Positions 34,403 through 45,160 of a stretch of 64,000 nucleotides of DNA are shown here, piece after piece. The stretch is taken from positions 1,638,001 to 1,702,000 of the forward strand of contig NZ_CP119409.1 of NCBI RefSeq assembly GCF_029223885.1, given 5' to 3'. The notes below the pieces were generated by a model, which saw only the letters and a program-made list of their open reading frames with translations, was not told the DNA's origin and did not search any database. The stretch comes from Pararhizobium gei. GTDB taxonomy: Bacteria; Pseudomonadota; Alphaproteobacteria; Rhizobiales; Rhizobiaceae. Each line of letters begins with the position of its first letter. Position 1 is the stretch's first letter. The position numbers and the translations under genes are program-made.

Positions 34403-35225
34403 TTCTGCCTTTCCGACCATCTCTCATGCACCGGCGGACGATCGCCCGGCCTGACATCAGCTATCGCGCTCCTTCATTCTTTCCCAGGTTCGGCCCATAG
34501 CGGATGTCGATGAAAATATGGGATTCCGGTATGTCTGTAGCCAATGGAGAGTGCTTCTCCGCCGCCTTCACCACGTCGCGGGACTTTCTCCATCAATCGC
34601 GATCGGTCGCTCGGCTATCCGAGACAGGCAAATCCGCATGGCGCAATCTGTTTTGCTCTGAATGCTGTAGTTGCCGGTAGTCCGGGCCCTTGACGCCGTT
34701 TGGCTACGAATGCCGGCTCCTGGGCTACGGTGCCTTACGGAATCACCTGCACGACGACCCGGCCATTCGCTTGATTCCCTTCCGCATCATCCCGCGCCTG
34801 CTGATTCTGACCCTCGCCGGTCGCCGATGCAGCAGAAGACCCGTCCTGAAATCTCCTTCGGTCTTCGACCGAATCTCCTACTGCGACACCATTTTGCCCC
34901 TTTTATGCGCCGTTTCGGCACGGAACAGGCTTGTAACGGTGACGCTAAGCCCTGATGAACAAACGATTTTCTTAACTTCCTGTTAAGATATGGACGGGCT
35001 TGGGGCGCTTTTGTGTCGTTTCAGCAACAGCGCAATGGGAAGGGGCGGGCGAACAGGAGGAACTCGTCAGTTGGTGATTGCGCAGACCGTCCCTTCTTGT
35101 ATTTTCAATCCCGGAAGCAAGGGCGGTTGATCGTCCGACTTCTTAAATGTTGGGGATGGGGCAGGGAACGCTGTCCTTCAGCAAAATACCCAGACCCGTT
35201 TGAAACTTTTGACTGGAGGTCAGAA
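34403..35225. other. Long intergenic region tRNA-Ser / porin
   Basis: 823 bp with no supported gene. A minus-strand frame at 34735-34902 ends with a protein-like QANGRVVVQVIP but has no start codon and may be a gene fragment. The right 250 bp should contain the strong porin promoter and a long untranslated leader. Confidence 0.45.
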
Positions 35226-36287
35226 ATGAACATTAAGAGCCTTCTTCTCGGCTCCGCTGCGGCTCTCGCAGCAGTATCCGGCGCCCAGGCAGCTGACGCT
35301 ATCGTAGCTGCTGAGCCGGAAGCCATGGAATATGTACGCGTTTGCGACGCTTTCGGCACTGGCTACTTCTACATCCCGGGCACGGAAACCTGCCTCAAGA
35401 TCGGCGGTTATGTCCGTACTCAGGTTGAGTTCGGTGATACGAATGCCGGCTTCGAGGGTAGCATCGGAAATCTGAGCGGCAACAACAACTGGGGTAGCTA
35501 CACACGTGCCTACCTGACGGTTTCGGCCAAGAACGACACCGAGTATGGCGCACTCAGCAGCTATATCAACCTGCAGGCTGATAGCTCCCACACGGGCAAT
35601 AACAACAGCGACGGCGGCGTTATCCTTGACGGTGCCTGGATCAACATTGCTGGCTTCGACGTTGGTTACTTCTACAACTGGTGGGACGATTTCGCTCTTT
35701 CCGGCGAAACTGAAGAAGCTGGTGGTAACCTTTTCAACGCCATCCGTTACACCTATGACGGTGGTTCCTTCCAGGCTGGTATCGCAGTCGAAGATCTCGG
35801 CAGCGATGCTCGTGAGCAGCCAAGCCATGACGATGATGTCGGCGTATCCGGGTTGCTTCGCGGCACTGTTGGCGGCATCGATGCTCTCTTGATCGGTTCT
35901 TACGACTTTGACGTCGAAGAAGCTGCCTTCAAGGCGCGTTTGACAGCTGAAGTTGGCCCGGGCACCTTCGGTATTATGGGTATCTACGCAACGGATCCGA
36001 CTGCTTACTGGTCGCTGTCCGAATGGTCGGTTGCTGCTGAATACAAGATCCAGGCTACTGAAAAGCTCTTCATCACCCCTGCTGCTCAGTACTTTGGCGA
36101 TGTTGGCTTCGACAACGGCAACATCGACGCATGGCGCGTTGGCGTAACAGCTGGCTACCAGATCACGGAAGGCCTGCGTTCGCTCGCTACCGTCAACTAC
36201 ACCGATGCTGATGAAGCTGGTACGAGCCTGACTGGCAATGACGATGACGCTTGGAGCGGTTTCCTCCGCCTGCAGCGCGACTTCTAA
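35226..36287 (+). CDS. Outer-membrane porin (RopA/Omp2b family)
   Basis: 353 aa. Signal peptide MNIKSLLLGSAAALAAVSGAQA, then a mature barrel starting with ADAIVAAEPEAMEYVRVCDAFG, the typical rhizobial porin N-terminus with paired Cys (VCDAFG, TCLKIGGYVR). It ends in LQRDF, with the C-terminal Phe needed for outer-membrane assembly. Codon use is strongly biased (GCT, GGT, AAC), as expected for a very abundant protein. The ATG at 35226 follows tggagg; a strong terminator follows the gene. Confidence 0.95.
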   Translation: MNIKSLLLGSAAALAAVSGAQAADAIVAAEPEAMEYVRVCDAFGTGYFYIPGTETCLKIGGYVRTQVEFGDTNAGFEGSIGNLSGNNNWGSYTRAYLTVSAKNDTEYGALSSYINLQADSSHTGNNNSDGGVILDGAWINIAGFDVGYFYNWWDDFALSGETEEAGGNLFNAIRYTYDGGSFQAGIAVEDLGSDAREQPSHDDDVGVSGLLRGTVGGIDALLIGSYDFDVEEAAFKARLTAEVGPGTFGIMGIYATDPTAYWSLSEWSVAAEYKIQATEKLFITPAAQYFGDVGFDNGNIDAWRVGVTAGYQITEGLRSLATVNYTDADEAGTSLTGNDDDAWSGFLRLQRDF

Positions 36288-36316
36288 TCTGATCTGACCT
36301 CGGTCAATTGGAGAGA

Positions 36317-36342
36317 AGCCCGGCTTTCGAGCCGGGCTTTTT
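36317..36342 (+). terminator. Porin gene terminator
   Basis: Perfect stem agcccggct-ttcg-agccgggct followed by ttttt, 30 bp after the porin stop: a strong intrinsic terminator. Confidence 0.93.
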
Positions 36343-36420
36343 CGTTTTTGAAGATTGTTTGGGAAGATTGCGAACGGTTCGATCCTGTCGTCAGAAAAAT
36401 AATTGTCCTATCGCTGGTGT

Positions 36421-37305
36421 TCAAACCGCGTCGAGAAACGATCGAAGCTCGCTGTAAATGTCAGGGCGATGCAAGAGGGGAGCATGTCCCTGGCCATGCG
36501 CGGTAGTGGAGCGCATATCGTAATGCCGGCGTGCCATCTCCTCCAAGGTCGCTTCTGATAGAATAGTCGAATACTCGCCGCGGATTGTCATAAGGGGCAA
36601 ATGCGCAAATCCCTTATAGAGGTCCCATAAATCGGGAACGTCACTTTCCGCATGGAGGTGACGAAGCGGCTCGATCAGGGCCGGATCGAAGTCGGGCACG
36701 ATCATGCCCGCGCTCTCGCAAAAGATGGCGTGAGCCATATCGTCCCAATCCGCATCGTCGAGGACGGGAAAAGTGGCACCATGAACGGACCTGAGATGAT
36801 CGATCGCCTCTGGCCATGTGCCAAAGGCCCGTTCCGCGGTGAGATAATCCCGGATCTGGAGCAGCCCGGCAATCTCGATAACAGGACCGATATCGTTGAG
36901 AACGACAGCGCGCAGCAGGCGAGGGGCGGTTGCTGCAAGAACATGAAGAATAAGCCCGCCTCTGGACGTGCCGACGAAGACTGCCTCCTGCACGCCGAAT
37001 AAGGCGCAGGCGGCGATGACGTCGTCCGCTTCGACAGCAATCTGGTATTGGCTTTTATCCATATCCCAGGCCGAGCGCCCCCGTCCGCGGTAATCGATGG
37101 CAATGACACGGCGTGGCGTTTCAAGGTCGCTTGAAAGCAGGCCCGCGACGCGGTGAAAGTCGCGGCTGTTGCGGCTCAGTCCCGGCAGGCAGACGACGGG
37201 CAGAGACCCCGTGATGTCCGCACCATACACTCTGGCGCAAAGCTGCAAACCATCCCTGGCAGGAAAGAAATGCTCGGTGAAAGCGGCTCCAATTTCGTCG
37301 CTCAT
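36421..37305 (-). CDS. Alpha/beta-hydrolase
   Basis: 294 aa. Nucleophile elbow GTSRGG, oxyanion-side block LPGLSRNSRDF, acid and C-terminal His in GQGHAPLL; the fold is complete. The family covers lactonases, esterases and C-C hydrolases; no specific substrate can be given. No signal peptide. The start at 37305 (MSDEIGAAF) has GGAG upstream; an upstream alternative at 37326 lacks conservation. It is followed at a distance by nothing on its strand; the porin gene is convergent. Confidence 0.85.
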   Translation of the reverse strand: MSDEIGAAFTEHFFPARDGLQLCARVYGADITGSLPVVCLPGLSRNSRDFHRVAGLLSSDLETPRRVIAIDYRGRGRSAWDMDKSQYQIAVEADDVIAACALFGVQEAVFVGTSRGGLILHVLAATAPRLLRAVVLNDIGPVIEIAGLLQIRDYLTAERAFGTWPEAIDHLRSVHGATFPVLDDADWDDMAHAIFCESAGMIVPDFDPALIEPLRHLHAESDVPDLWDLYKGFAHLPLMTIRGEYSTILSEATLEEMARRHYDMRSTTAHGQGHAPLLHRPDIYSELRSFLDAV

Positions 37306-37379
37306 CCTGTCCGCTCCTTGTGGCAATGTGGCAGGATAACGAGCTGGAGCGGAATGGAAAGGCGTTTCGTCGGGGCCGT

Positions 37380-39452
37380 CTACCGGCCGGCCGTCAGATC
37401 GTGAACGATATCCGATGTTTGCCCCAGCCGCGACTTGTAGATCTGATAATTTTCCATGACGCGCTGAACGTAACCGCGGGTTTCGGCAAAGGGGATGCGC
37501 TCGATCCAGTCGACGACGTCGTCGATCGGTTTTCCGCGGGGGTCGCCATATCGATCGATCCAGTCCGGAACGCGGCGCGGTCCTGCGTTGTAGGCAATGA
37601 AGGTGAGGATGTAGGAGCCGCCGAAATCGCTGATCTGCTCGCCGAGATAATGTGCGCCGAGTGTTGCATTATATGCGATGTCGGTCGTCAGCCTGTCCTG
37701 TGAATAGGACATTCCGTGGCGGCCGGCGACGCGCTTTGCGGTGCCGGGAAGAATTTGCAGCAAGCCGCGGGCATTGGCCGGTGAGATGGCGGCCGGATTG
37801 AAAGCACTCTCCTGCCGGGCAATGGCATAGGCAAGCGCCTTGCCCGAACCGCCGATATCAGCCGTTTCCGGTATGATGCCGATCGGGAAGGCGAGCGCCG
37901 CCACATCGATACCGCGACCGAACGCGATCTTGCCGATCTGCAGTGACAATTGGTGTCCCCGCGTTCTTTCCGCGCGGGCAGCCAGCAGCGCCAGTTCGCC
38001 GGGCTTGTCCAGTTCTTCGGCCAGGGCACGATAGAGACTGTCGGCGCGCCAGCCATGTCCGGCAGCCTCCAATCGAGAAATCGCCTGTACCGCCTCGCGC
38101 CCCTCGAATTGTGCCATGTCGGCGGTAGACGGCGACGGATAGGCGACGGTCAGGGACTTACGGCCGAGCTTTGCGCCTGCCAGTTGCCCGTAGAATGTGG
38201 CCGGTAAGGATGCTGCCTTCGCGTAATAGTCGGCGGCACGCCCCGGTCCCCCGGCCTCCGCAGCGCGGCCCAGCCAGTACCATCCGCGCGAGACTGAAAT
38301 CGGCCGGTTCGAGGCTTTCAGGATGCGCTCGAAATGTTGGGCAGCCTTTATCGCATCCTTGCTGCCGCGCAGGGCGTACCAGCCAGCGTGAAATTCGGCA
38401 TCGACGATATCGGTGGAACTGGTGGCCGAGTGGTTGGCGGCGACGTCATATGCAGCATCGGCATCGCCGGCGTCGAAAAGACCGCGGCTGATGATTCGCT
38501 GTTCCACCCACCATTCCGATGGTGCGACGAGATCTTCGCTGTCCCTTGGCAGCGCGGTCAGCAGTTTGGCCGCCTCCTGGTACCTTTCCTGCTTGCGCAA
38601 ATATTCGATGCGAATGAAAAGACTGGCGGGATCGTTCTGAAGGGATGGGTCGATGGCCGCGATCAAGGCCGCTGCCGTGCTCGCCTTCTTTGAAACCGCG
38701 ACCCAGGCGCGATGCAGGGATTGCGCGTTTCCGAGATCGCTGAACCGGCTGGCCTGTTCCAGACGGCCTCGAAAAAGCAGCAGTTTCAACCGGCGCCGGT
38801 GATCGGCGGTTGTTAGCAGCGACGGAAACTCCTCAAGGATCTTCGTTTCCGTCGCGGTATCCATCGTCTCCTTCGCCCAGAGGGTCGCCAGCAACCCGGC
38901 GACTTTCCCGGTCTCTCCGGTGGCAACCAGCCCCCGCGCGAGAATGATGGTGCCCTCTGCGGTTTCTGGCCGCGTTGCACCGAAGGCCGAGATGATGTCG
39001 GCGGCCGGCGGGTTCTCGCGGTAAAGCGCCCGTTCGGAATAAGCCCGCAGCGCCGTCAGGCCGGGCCAGCCCTGCAGTTCCCGCTGCGCATCCGCGATTT
39101 CGTAGGAAGGGACGCCTCTTCGACCGGACACGGCAATCGCCCATGTGAGGATATGGCGATCGAGCGTGCCCTTGGTCATGGCGTCGCGGGCTGCAATTGC
39201 GCCGGCCGCGTCCTTGTTGGAAAGGGCGTCCAATCCGGCTTTAAGTCTGGAATTGACTGGGCGGGCAGGGTTTATCGCGGCAATGGAACTCGTGATGTCG
39301 GCAGACAACAGGCTGCTGACACCGGTCTGAAGCTTCGGCTTGCTCACTGGCGTGGGAATCCGGTTTTCAGCGCCATGGCTGCTGGCTGCACACAGCGCAA
39401 TGACTGCCCCGCCCAACATCGCGACTATCCGGCAAGACCTATGCCTCAGCAT
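37380..39452 (-). CDS. Soluble lytic murein transglycosylase (Slt-like)
   Basis: 690 aa with an N-terminal signal sequence (VAMLGGAVIALCAASSHG). A long alpha-superhelical region with TPR-like repeats (about 60-500) surrounds the C-terminal SLT domain: catalytic Glu in ARQESAFNPAAISPANARG, with the GLLQILPGTA and YILTFIAYNAGPRRV blocks. It cleaves peptidoglycan glycan strands to 1,6-anhydro products in the periplasm. It is divergent from dapA. Confidence 0.92.
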   Translation of the reverse strand: MLRHRSCRIVAMLGGAVIALCAASSHGAENRIPTPVSKPKLQTGVSSLLSADITSSIAAINPARPVNSRLKAGLDALSNKDAAGAIAARDAMTKGTLDRHILTWAIAVSGRRGVPSYEIADAQRELQGWPGLTALRAYSERALYRENPPAADIISAFGATRPETAEGTIILARGLVATGETGKVAGLLATLWAKETMDTATETKILEEFPSLLTTADHRRRLKLLLFRGRLEQASRFSDLGNAQSLHRAWVAVSKKASTAAALIAAIDPSLQNDPASLFIRIEYLRKQERYQEAAKLLTALPRDSEDLVAPSEWWVEQRIISRGLFDAGDADAAYDVAANHSATSSTDIVDAEFHAGWYALRGSKDAIKAAQHFERILKASNRPISVSRGWYWLGRAAEAGGPGRAADYYAKAASLPATFYGQLAGAKLGRKSLTVAYPSPSTADMAQFEGREAVQAISRLEAAGHGWRADSLYRALAEELDKPGELALLAARAERTRGHQLSLQIGKIAFGRGIDVAALAFPIGIIPETADIGGSGKALAYAIARQESAFNPAAISPANARGLLQILPGTAKRVAGRHGMSYSQDRLTTDIAYNATLGAHYLGEQISDFGGSYILTFIAYNAGPRRVPDWIDRYGDPRGKPIDDVVDWIERIPFAETRGYVQRVMENYQIYKSRLGQTSDIVHDLTAGR

Positions 39453-39730
39453 CCAAAACCCCAGGCTGTCCGTGACCGAACCCTATATCGCAACACTTAC
39501 CGCAGCTTATACTGTTTCCATCGATCCATAAATATCGCGGACAATGCTGATAGATGAAACTTGCGCCCCATGTCCGAACGAGTCATGCCGCAGCGTTGAA
39601 TGGTCTTGGCGTGATACAGTGCTTGCCGCAGCCACGTCACATGACTATGGTGCGCCAGTTTTCTAGCTATGAAATGCGGCCGAAGCGTGGGTTGGTTTTC
39701 GAGCTTCCCGGGCGCCGTCAGGAGTCGTGC

Positions 39731-40615
39731 ATGTTTAAGGGGTCAATTCCCGCTCTGGTCACTCCGTTCACCGCCTCCGGCGCGGTGGATACGGACAGTT
39801 TTGCAGCCCATGTCGAATGGCAGATCGCAGAAGGCAGCCACGGCCTCGTGCCGGTTGGCACGACCGGCGAATCGCCGACACTGTCGCATGCGGAGCATAA
39901 ACAGGTCGTGGAACTTTGTATCGAAACGGCAGCTCGGCGCGTGCCCGTTATCGCTGGCGCCGGCTCCAACAATACCACGGAGGCCATCGAGCTTGCCCAG
40001 CATGCCGAAAAGGCCGGCGCCGACGCGGTTCTGGTGGTCACGCCCTATTACAACAAGCCGACGCAGAAAGGGCTTTTCGCTCATTATGCGGCGATCGCGG
40101 AAAGCGTGAAACTGCCCATCGTCATCTATAATATTCCCGGTCGCTCGGTTGTCGACATGAGCGTCGAAACCATGGCGGCGCTGCACAAGGCCTATCCCTT
40201 GATTGTCGGTGTCAAGGATGCGACCGGCAAGATCGAGCGCGTCTCCGAACAGCGCATGGCCTGCGGTGCCGGGTTCGTCCAGCTTTCGGGCGAGGATGCC
40301 ACCGCGCTCGGCTTCAATGCCCATGGCGGTGTTGGCTGCATTTCGGTCACGGCAAATGTTGCGCCGCGGCTTTGCGCGGAATTTCAGGAAGCGACGCTCG
40401 CAGGCGATTATGCAACGGCGCTCGATTATCAGGACAAGCTGATGCCGCTGCATAAGGCGATCTTCCTGGAGCCGGGGCTCTGTGGCGCCAAATTTGCGCT
40501 CGCCCGCTTGCGTCAGATGAGCCGGACGGTCCGTTCGCCTTTGCTGTCCACACTGGAACCGGCAACGGAAGCGGCGATCGATGCCGCTCTTCTTCATGCG
40601 GGGCTCATGAACTGA
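39731..40615 (+). CDS. dapA: 4-hydroxy-tetrahydrodipicolinate synthase
   Basis: 294 aa. First committed step of lysine/diaminopimelate synthesis from pyruvate and aspartate semialdehyde. Conserved [11 protein letters not shown], catalytic Tyr133 in VIYNIPGRS and Schiff-base Lys162 in IVGVKDATG. The ATG at 39731 is preceded by aggag at six bases; the frame is open upstream to 39554 but unconserved. Its stop overlaps the smpB start by one base (TGATG). Confidence 0.96.
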   Translation: MFKGSIPALVTPFTASGAVDTDSFAAHVEWQIAEGSHGLVPVGTTGESPTLSHAEHKQVVELCIETAARRVPVIAGAGSNNTTEAIELAQHAEKAGADAVLVVTPYYNKPTQKGLFAHYAAIAESVKLPIVIYNIPGRSVVDMSVETMAALHKAYPLIVGVKDATGKIERVSEQRMACGAGFVQLSGEDATALGFNAHGGVGCISVTANVAPRLCAEFQEATLAGDYATALDYQDKLMPLHKAIFLEPGLCGAKFALARLRQMSRTVRSPLLSTLEPATEAAIDAALLHAGLMN

Positions 40616-41091
40616 TGGCACCCAAAGGCAGCCAGCGCGTCGTCAACAAGATCGTCGCGGAAAATCGCAAGGCCCGCTTCAATTACGAGATTCTCGACAC
40701 ATACGAGGCCGGCCTTGTGCTGACTGGCACGGAGGTCAAGTCCTTGCGCGAAGGAAAGGCCAATATTGCCGAATCCTACGCCACCGACGAAGGTGGGGAA
40801 ATGTGGCTGATCAATTCCTATGTGCCGGAATATCTCCAGGCAAACCGCTTCAATCACGAGCCGCGCCGCCGTCGAAAGCTCCTTTTGTCAAAACGCGAGG
40901 CCCATCGGCTGCAAAGCGCGATCAACCGTGACGGCATGACGCTCATTCCGCTGAAGGTCTATTTTAACGATCAGGGCAGGGCAAAGCTCGAACTGGCGCT
41001 TGGAAAAGGCAAAAAATTGCATGACAAGCGCGAGACGGAGAAGGAGCGCGACTGGAACCGCCAGAAAAGCCGTCTGATGAAAGAGCATTGA
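40615..41091 (+). CDS. smpB: SsrA-binding protein
   Basis: 158 aa. SmpB brings tmRNA to stalled ribosomes for trans-translation. Typical blocks [37 protein letters not shown] and the basic tail [17 protein letters not shown] are all seen. It is translationally coupled to dapA through a one-base overlap. Confidence 0.97.
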   Translation: MAPKGSQRVVNKIVAENRKARFNYEILDTYEAGLVLTGTEVKSLREGKANIAESYATDEGGEMWLINSYVPEYLQANRFNHEPRRRRKLLLSKREAHRLQSAINRDGMTLIPLKVYFNDQGRAKLELALGKGKKLHDKRETEKERDWNRQKSRLMKEH

Positions 41092-41116
41092 GCCTTTGTC
41101 GCATGAGACAAAGGCT
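41091..41116. terminator. Hairpin after smpB
   Basis: Perfect 10-bp stem agcctttgtc / gacaaaggct with a 6-nt loop, starting at the smpB stop codon; no U-tract follows. It lies between convergent smpB and the NYN gene and may terminate both. Confidence 0.6.
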
Positions 41117-41146
41117 GCTTCCGGATCTCGTTGTGATCCTTATGCT

Positions 41147-41725
41147 TCAGTTGCCGACGTCGTCATGCACAGGCTCCGTCACACGGACGGGGCGTTCGGC
41201 GGGGTCGCGGCCGACTTCGGATTTCAAGGTTGCCAATTCGATGAAATGATCGGCCTGGCGACGCAGATCGTCGGCGATCATCGGTGGCTGGGTGGACATG
41301 GTCGAAACAACGGAGACTTTTCGGCCCTTGCGCTGCAGGGCTTCCACCAGCGTTGTGAAGTCGCCGTCGCCGGAAAAGATCACCAGGTGATCGACGGTTT
41401 CTGACTGCTCCATGGCGTCGATCGCCAGTTCGATATCCATATTGCCCTTGATCTTGCGGCGGCCAAGAGAATCCGTGAACTCCTTTGCCGGCTTTGTCAC
41501 GACCTTGTAACCGTTATAGTCTAGCCAGTCGATGAGTGGCCGGATCGACGAATATTCCTGATCCTCAATCAGAGCCGTGTAATAATAGGCCCGCAACAGA
41601 TAGCCACGCTTCTGAAATGCCTTGAGCAGTTTGCGATAATCGATGTCGAAACCGAGGCTTTTCGATGCGGCATAAAGATTGGCGCCATCGATGAAAAGAG
41701 CGATTTTTTCCCGTGGGTCGAACAT
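41147..41725 (-). CDS. NYN-domain (LabA/DUF88-like) RNase-like protein
   Basis: 192 aa. The PIN-like NYN fold is marked by ALFIDGANLYAASKSLG, a central acid in KGNMDIELAIDAM and FSGDGDFTTLVEALQ, the three-acid metal site. Family members are probable RNases, also implicated in tRNA and rRNA metabolism. The start at 41725 is supported by aaagga. The gene sits between smpB and rpoZ, an arrangement I recall in other rhizobia. Confidence 0.88.
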   Translation of the reverse strand: MFDPREKIALFIDGANLYAASKSLGFDIDYRKLLKAFQKRGYLLRAYYYTALIEDQEYSSIRPLIDWLDYNGYKVVTKPAKEFTDSLGRRKIKGNMDIELAIDAMEQSETVDHLVIFSGDGDFTTLVEALQRKGRKVSVVSTMSTQPPMIADDLRRQADHFIELATLKSEVGRDPAERPVRVTEPVHDDVGN

Positions 41726-42267
41726 CTTATTTCCTTTTTTTATCTTAATGTTCAGATATTCAACCAAAACATGTGTTTTTACCGGCTTTGGAAGGAGGTT
41801 ATCTTACATTAAGATTGTCTCATATTCCAGTCATCTGGCCCACGACTTTGCTGTAGTCCAAGAAAATGACCATTGGAATACCTAATTTTCGCAGTTTCCT
41901 GCAAAAACATCCGTTGTCAGGTCTGAAATTTGAGAAATTCGCGGGTAAATAGCTCAGCGTTCCAGCTGTGAGCTTATATAGGATGCTTTGCGTTGGCGGC
42001 AAGGTAACCGGTCAATGATCTCACCGAAAGCATGTCGGGCGAATACCAAAAGTGCCCCCTTTGCGGTTTAGACCGTGATATCTTCGGCTGCGCGCAGGAA
42101 AAACTTGAATTTCCGCCATTTTGATTGTATCGGGCAGTTCAACTCCTGAAATCGGATGCATGTACCCCGTCACGCCGACGGCAGGGCGGGCTCCGATAGC
42201 GTTAATCTGTGCAGGTGTGGAAGTTTCCCTCCGCTCCATCGCACTTTCGAGATCCAAAGGACAGGCA
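41726..42267. other. Intergenic region upstream of rpoZ
   Basis: 542 bp with no supported gene on either strand. It is AT-richer than the flanks, with a tatatagg element near 41975 that could be a -10 sequence for rpoZ. I found no riboswitch or repeat I could name. Confidence 0.4.
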
Positions 42268-42672
42268 ATGGCCCGCGTCACCGTTGAAGATTGCATCGAC
42301 AAAGTCGATAACCGTTTCGAGCTCGTCCTTCTGGCAAGTCACCGCGCACGCTTGATCTCGCAGGGCGCGTCGATCACGATCGATCGTGACAACGACAAGA
42401 ACCCGGTCGTTGCGCTGCGCGAGATTGCCGACGAGACACTGTCGCCGGGCGATCTGAAGGAAGACCTGATCCATTCGCTGCAGAAGCATGTCGAGGTCGA
42501 TGAGCCTGAGCCCGACCGGTCGACGCTGGTTGCGGGTGAGGCCAATGTTTTCGCTGCAAACGCCGAAGACGAGGATCAGCCGGAGCCCGTGACATTCGAT
42601 AGCATGTCGGAAGAGGAACTTCTGGCCGGCATCGAAGGGCTCGTTCCGCCGGAAAAAAGCGACGATTATTAA
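42268..42672 (+). CDS. rpoZ: RNA polymerase omega subunit
   Basis: 134 aa. Omega assists core assembly and forms part of the (p)ppGpp site. The conserved N-terminus [20 protein letters not shown] and the helix RARLISQGA are followed by an acidic C-terminal tail longer than in E. coli, usual in Rhizobiales. The ATG at 42268 follows aaaggacaggca. relA follows 151 bp downstream. Confidence 0.96.
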   Translation: MARVTVEDCIDKVDNRFELVLLASHRARLISQGASITIDRDNDKNPVVALREIADETLSPGDLKEDLIHSLQKHVEVDEPEPDRSTLVAGEANVFAANAEDEDQPEPVTFDSMSEEELLAGIEGLVPPEKSDDY

Positions 42673-42823
42673 AAGATGAAGTGACGGTCTTTGGCGGGCA
42701 TACTGCTCGACGCAAGGCTGCATTCTCACATGCAAGCCGCTTCGCGTTAGCGGTTGCAAACAAATGCGCCGGTCCTATGATCGGCGCACTTTCTTTTCGG
42801 CATATGCCTGGAGCCGCCAGCGG

Positions 42824-45043
42824 ATGATGCGCCAATACGAGCTCGTTGAGCGCGTTCAAAAATACAAGCCCGATGTAAACGAAGCCCTTTTGAACAAGGC
42901 CTATGTTTATGCCATGCAGAAGCATGGCCAGCAGAAGCGGGCAAGCGGCGATCCCTACATTTCCCATCCGCTTGAAGTTGCCGCCATCCTCACGGAGATG
43001 CATCTCGACGAGTCGACCATTGCGGTCGCCCTGCTCCACGATACGATAGAAGATACCACTGCGACCCGCGCTGAAATCGATGAACTCTTCGGAGAGGATA
43101 TCGGTGCGCTGGTGGAGGGGCTGACCAAGATCAAGAAGCTTGATCTTGTGACGAAAAAGGCCAAGCAGGCCGAGAATCTGCGCAAGCTTCTGCTGGCGAT
43201 CTCGGACGATGTTCGCGTGCTGCTCGTAAAGCTTGCCGATCGTCTGCACAACATGCGCACGCTCGACCACATGCCCGCGGAAAAGCGCGCGCGCATTTCT
43301 GAAGAGACCATGGAAATCTATGCGCCGCTTGCCGGTCGCATGGGCATGCAGGATATGCGCGAGGAACTGGAAAACCTTTCCTTCCAGCATATAAACCCCG
43401 AGGCCTTCGAAACCGTGACGCGGCGGCTCGATGAACTGTCGACACGCAATCAAGGCCTGATCAAGAAGATCGAGGACGAACTGAGCGAACTGATTCAGGC
43501 GCGGGGCCTGGCGGATACGGTCGTCAAGGGCCGGCAGAAGAAGCCCTATTCCGTCTTCAAGAAGATGCAGTCCAAATCGCTATCCTTCGAGCAGCTTTCG
43601 GATGTCTGGGGTTTCCGCATCGTCGTTGCCGATGTTCCCGACTGTTATCGCGCCCTGGGTATCGTCCACACACGCTGGCGCGTCGTGCCCGGCCGGTTCA
43701 AGGACTATATTTCGACACCCAAGCAGAACGACTACCAGTCGATCCACACCACGATTGTCGGCCCTTCGCGCCAGCGCATCGAACTGCAGATTCGCACACG
43801 GCAAATGCATGAGATTGCCGAATATGGCATCGCCGCCCACACCCTTTACAAGGACGGTTCGGAACCTGCCGGCGATGTAAGGCTGTCGCCGAAATCCAAC
43901 GCCTATTCCTGGCTGCGGCGGACGATCGAATCGCTGGCGGAAGGAGACAACCCCGAGGAATTCCTTGAGCACACCAAGCTCGAACTTTTCCAGGATCAGG
44001 TTTTCTGCTTCACGCCGAAGGGTCAGCTGATTGCGCTGCCTCGTGGCGCGACGCCGATCGATTTCGCCTACGCCGTCCATACCAATATCGGCGACACCTG
44101 CGTCGGCGCGAAGATCAACGGGCGCATCATGCCGCTCGTCACGCGGCTGAACAATGGCGACGAGGTGGAGATCGTGCGCTCCGGCATTCAGGTGCCGCCG
44201 CCAGCCTGGGAAGAGATCGTCGTGACGGGAAAGGCCCGCGCCGCCATCCGCCGGGCAACGCGCGCCGCCATTCGCAAGCAATATTCCGGTCTCGGATACC
44301 GTATTCTTGAGCGCACGTTCGAGCGTGCCGGAAAAAGCTTTACCCGCGAAGCAATGAAACCGGTCCTGCACCGCCTTGGACAGAAGGATATAGAGGACGC
44401 GATCGCCGCGGTCGGTAGGGGCGAGTCGTCATCGCTCGACGTGCTGCGCGCGGTTTTTCCGGATCATCAGGACGAGCGCGTCACCATCAAGCCATCCGAC
44501 GAGGGCTGGTTCAACATGCGCAGCGCCTCCGGCATGGTGTTCAAATTGCCCGGCCGGCCGAAGGACATGTTCGATCTGCAGGAGGAGGGGCCGGACGCCT
44601 TGCCCATCCGCGGTCTGTCCGGCAATGCCGAAGTGCATTTCAGCGCATCGGGCGCCGTGCCGGGAGACCGCATCGTCGGCATCATGGACAAGGACCGGGG
44701 CATTACCATCTATCCGATCCAGTCGCCCAGCCTGCAGAAATTCGACGACGAATCGGAACGCTGGATCGATGTGCGCTGGGATCTCGACGAGGCGAACAAT
44801 ACCCGTTTCATGGCCCGCATCCAGATCAACGCCCTGAATGAGCCGGGAACGCTGGCCGAAATCGCCCAGTCGATCGCGACCAGCGACATCAACATCAAGA
44901 CGATGCTGATGGGCCAGGTGGCGGCGGATTTTAGTGAATTCCAGCTCGACATCGAGGTCTGGGACCTGCGTCAACTCAACAATCTGATTACGCAGATTCG
45001 CGAGCTGCCAAGCGTATCGACGGTCAAACGGGTATTCGAATAG
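42824..45043 (+). CDS. relA: Bifunctional (p)ppGpp synthetase/hydrolase
   Basis: 739 aa RSH enzyme controlling the stringent response. HD hydrolase domain with HDTIEDT and ADRLHNMRT; synthetase domain with FKDYISTPKQNDYQSIHT and the EQLSDVWGFRIVV block; a TGS domain (FTPKGQLIALPRGATPIDFAY) and a C-terminal ACT domain follow. With HD and synthetase motifs both intact it should be bifunctional, the only long RSH in most alphaproteobacteria. ATG at 42824 or 42827. Confidence 0.96.
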   Translation: MMRQYELVERVQKYKPDVNEALLNKAYVYAMQKHGQQKRASGDPYISHPLEVAAILTEMHLDESTIAVALLHDTIEDTTATRAEIDELFGEDIGALVEGLTKIKKLDLVTKKAKQAENLRKLLLAISDDVRVLLVKLADRLHNMRTLDHMPAEKRARISEETMEIYAPLAGRMGMQDMREELENLSFQHINPEAFETVTRRLDELSTRNQGLIKKIEDELSELIQARGLADTVVKGRQKKPYSVFKKMQSKSLSFEQLSDVWGFRIVVADVPDCYRALGIVHTRWRVVPGRFKDYISTPKQNDYQSIHTTIVGPSRQRIELQIRTRQMHEIAEYGIAAHTLYKDGSEPAGDVRLSPKSNAYSWLRRTIESLAEGDNPEEFLEHTKLELFQDQVFCFTPKGQLIALPRGATPIDFAYAVHTNIGDTCVGAKINGRIMPLVTRLNNGDEVEIVRSGIQVPPPAWEEIVVTGKARAAIRRATRAAIRKQYSGLGYRILERTFERAGKSFTREAMKPVLHRLGQKDIEDAIAAVGRGESSSLDVLRAVFPDHQDERVTIKPSDEGWFNMRSASGMVFKLPGRPKDMFDLQEEGPDALPIRGLSGNAEVHFSASGAVPGDRIVGIMDKDRGITIYPIQSPSLQKFDDESERWIDVRWDLDEANNTRFMARIQINALNEPGTLAEIAQSIATSDINIKTMLMGQVAADFSEFQLDIEVWDLRQLNNLITQIRELPSVSTVKRVFE

Positions 45044-45160
45044 CGCGCTGCTTGGACGCCGTGAATAGACCGTCGATCTGCCGCGTCTCCTGCAAAGACC
45101 TGTTGAGCACTTCGGTGCTTCATGGGAGCATGCTCCGTGGTTGGCGAAGGGAAATACGGT

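Noticed and set aside
34735..34902. Minus-strand open stretch ending QANGRVVVQVIP
   Set aside because: Looks protein-like but has no ATG, GTG or TTG after the upstream stop; could be a fragment but cannot be supported.
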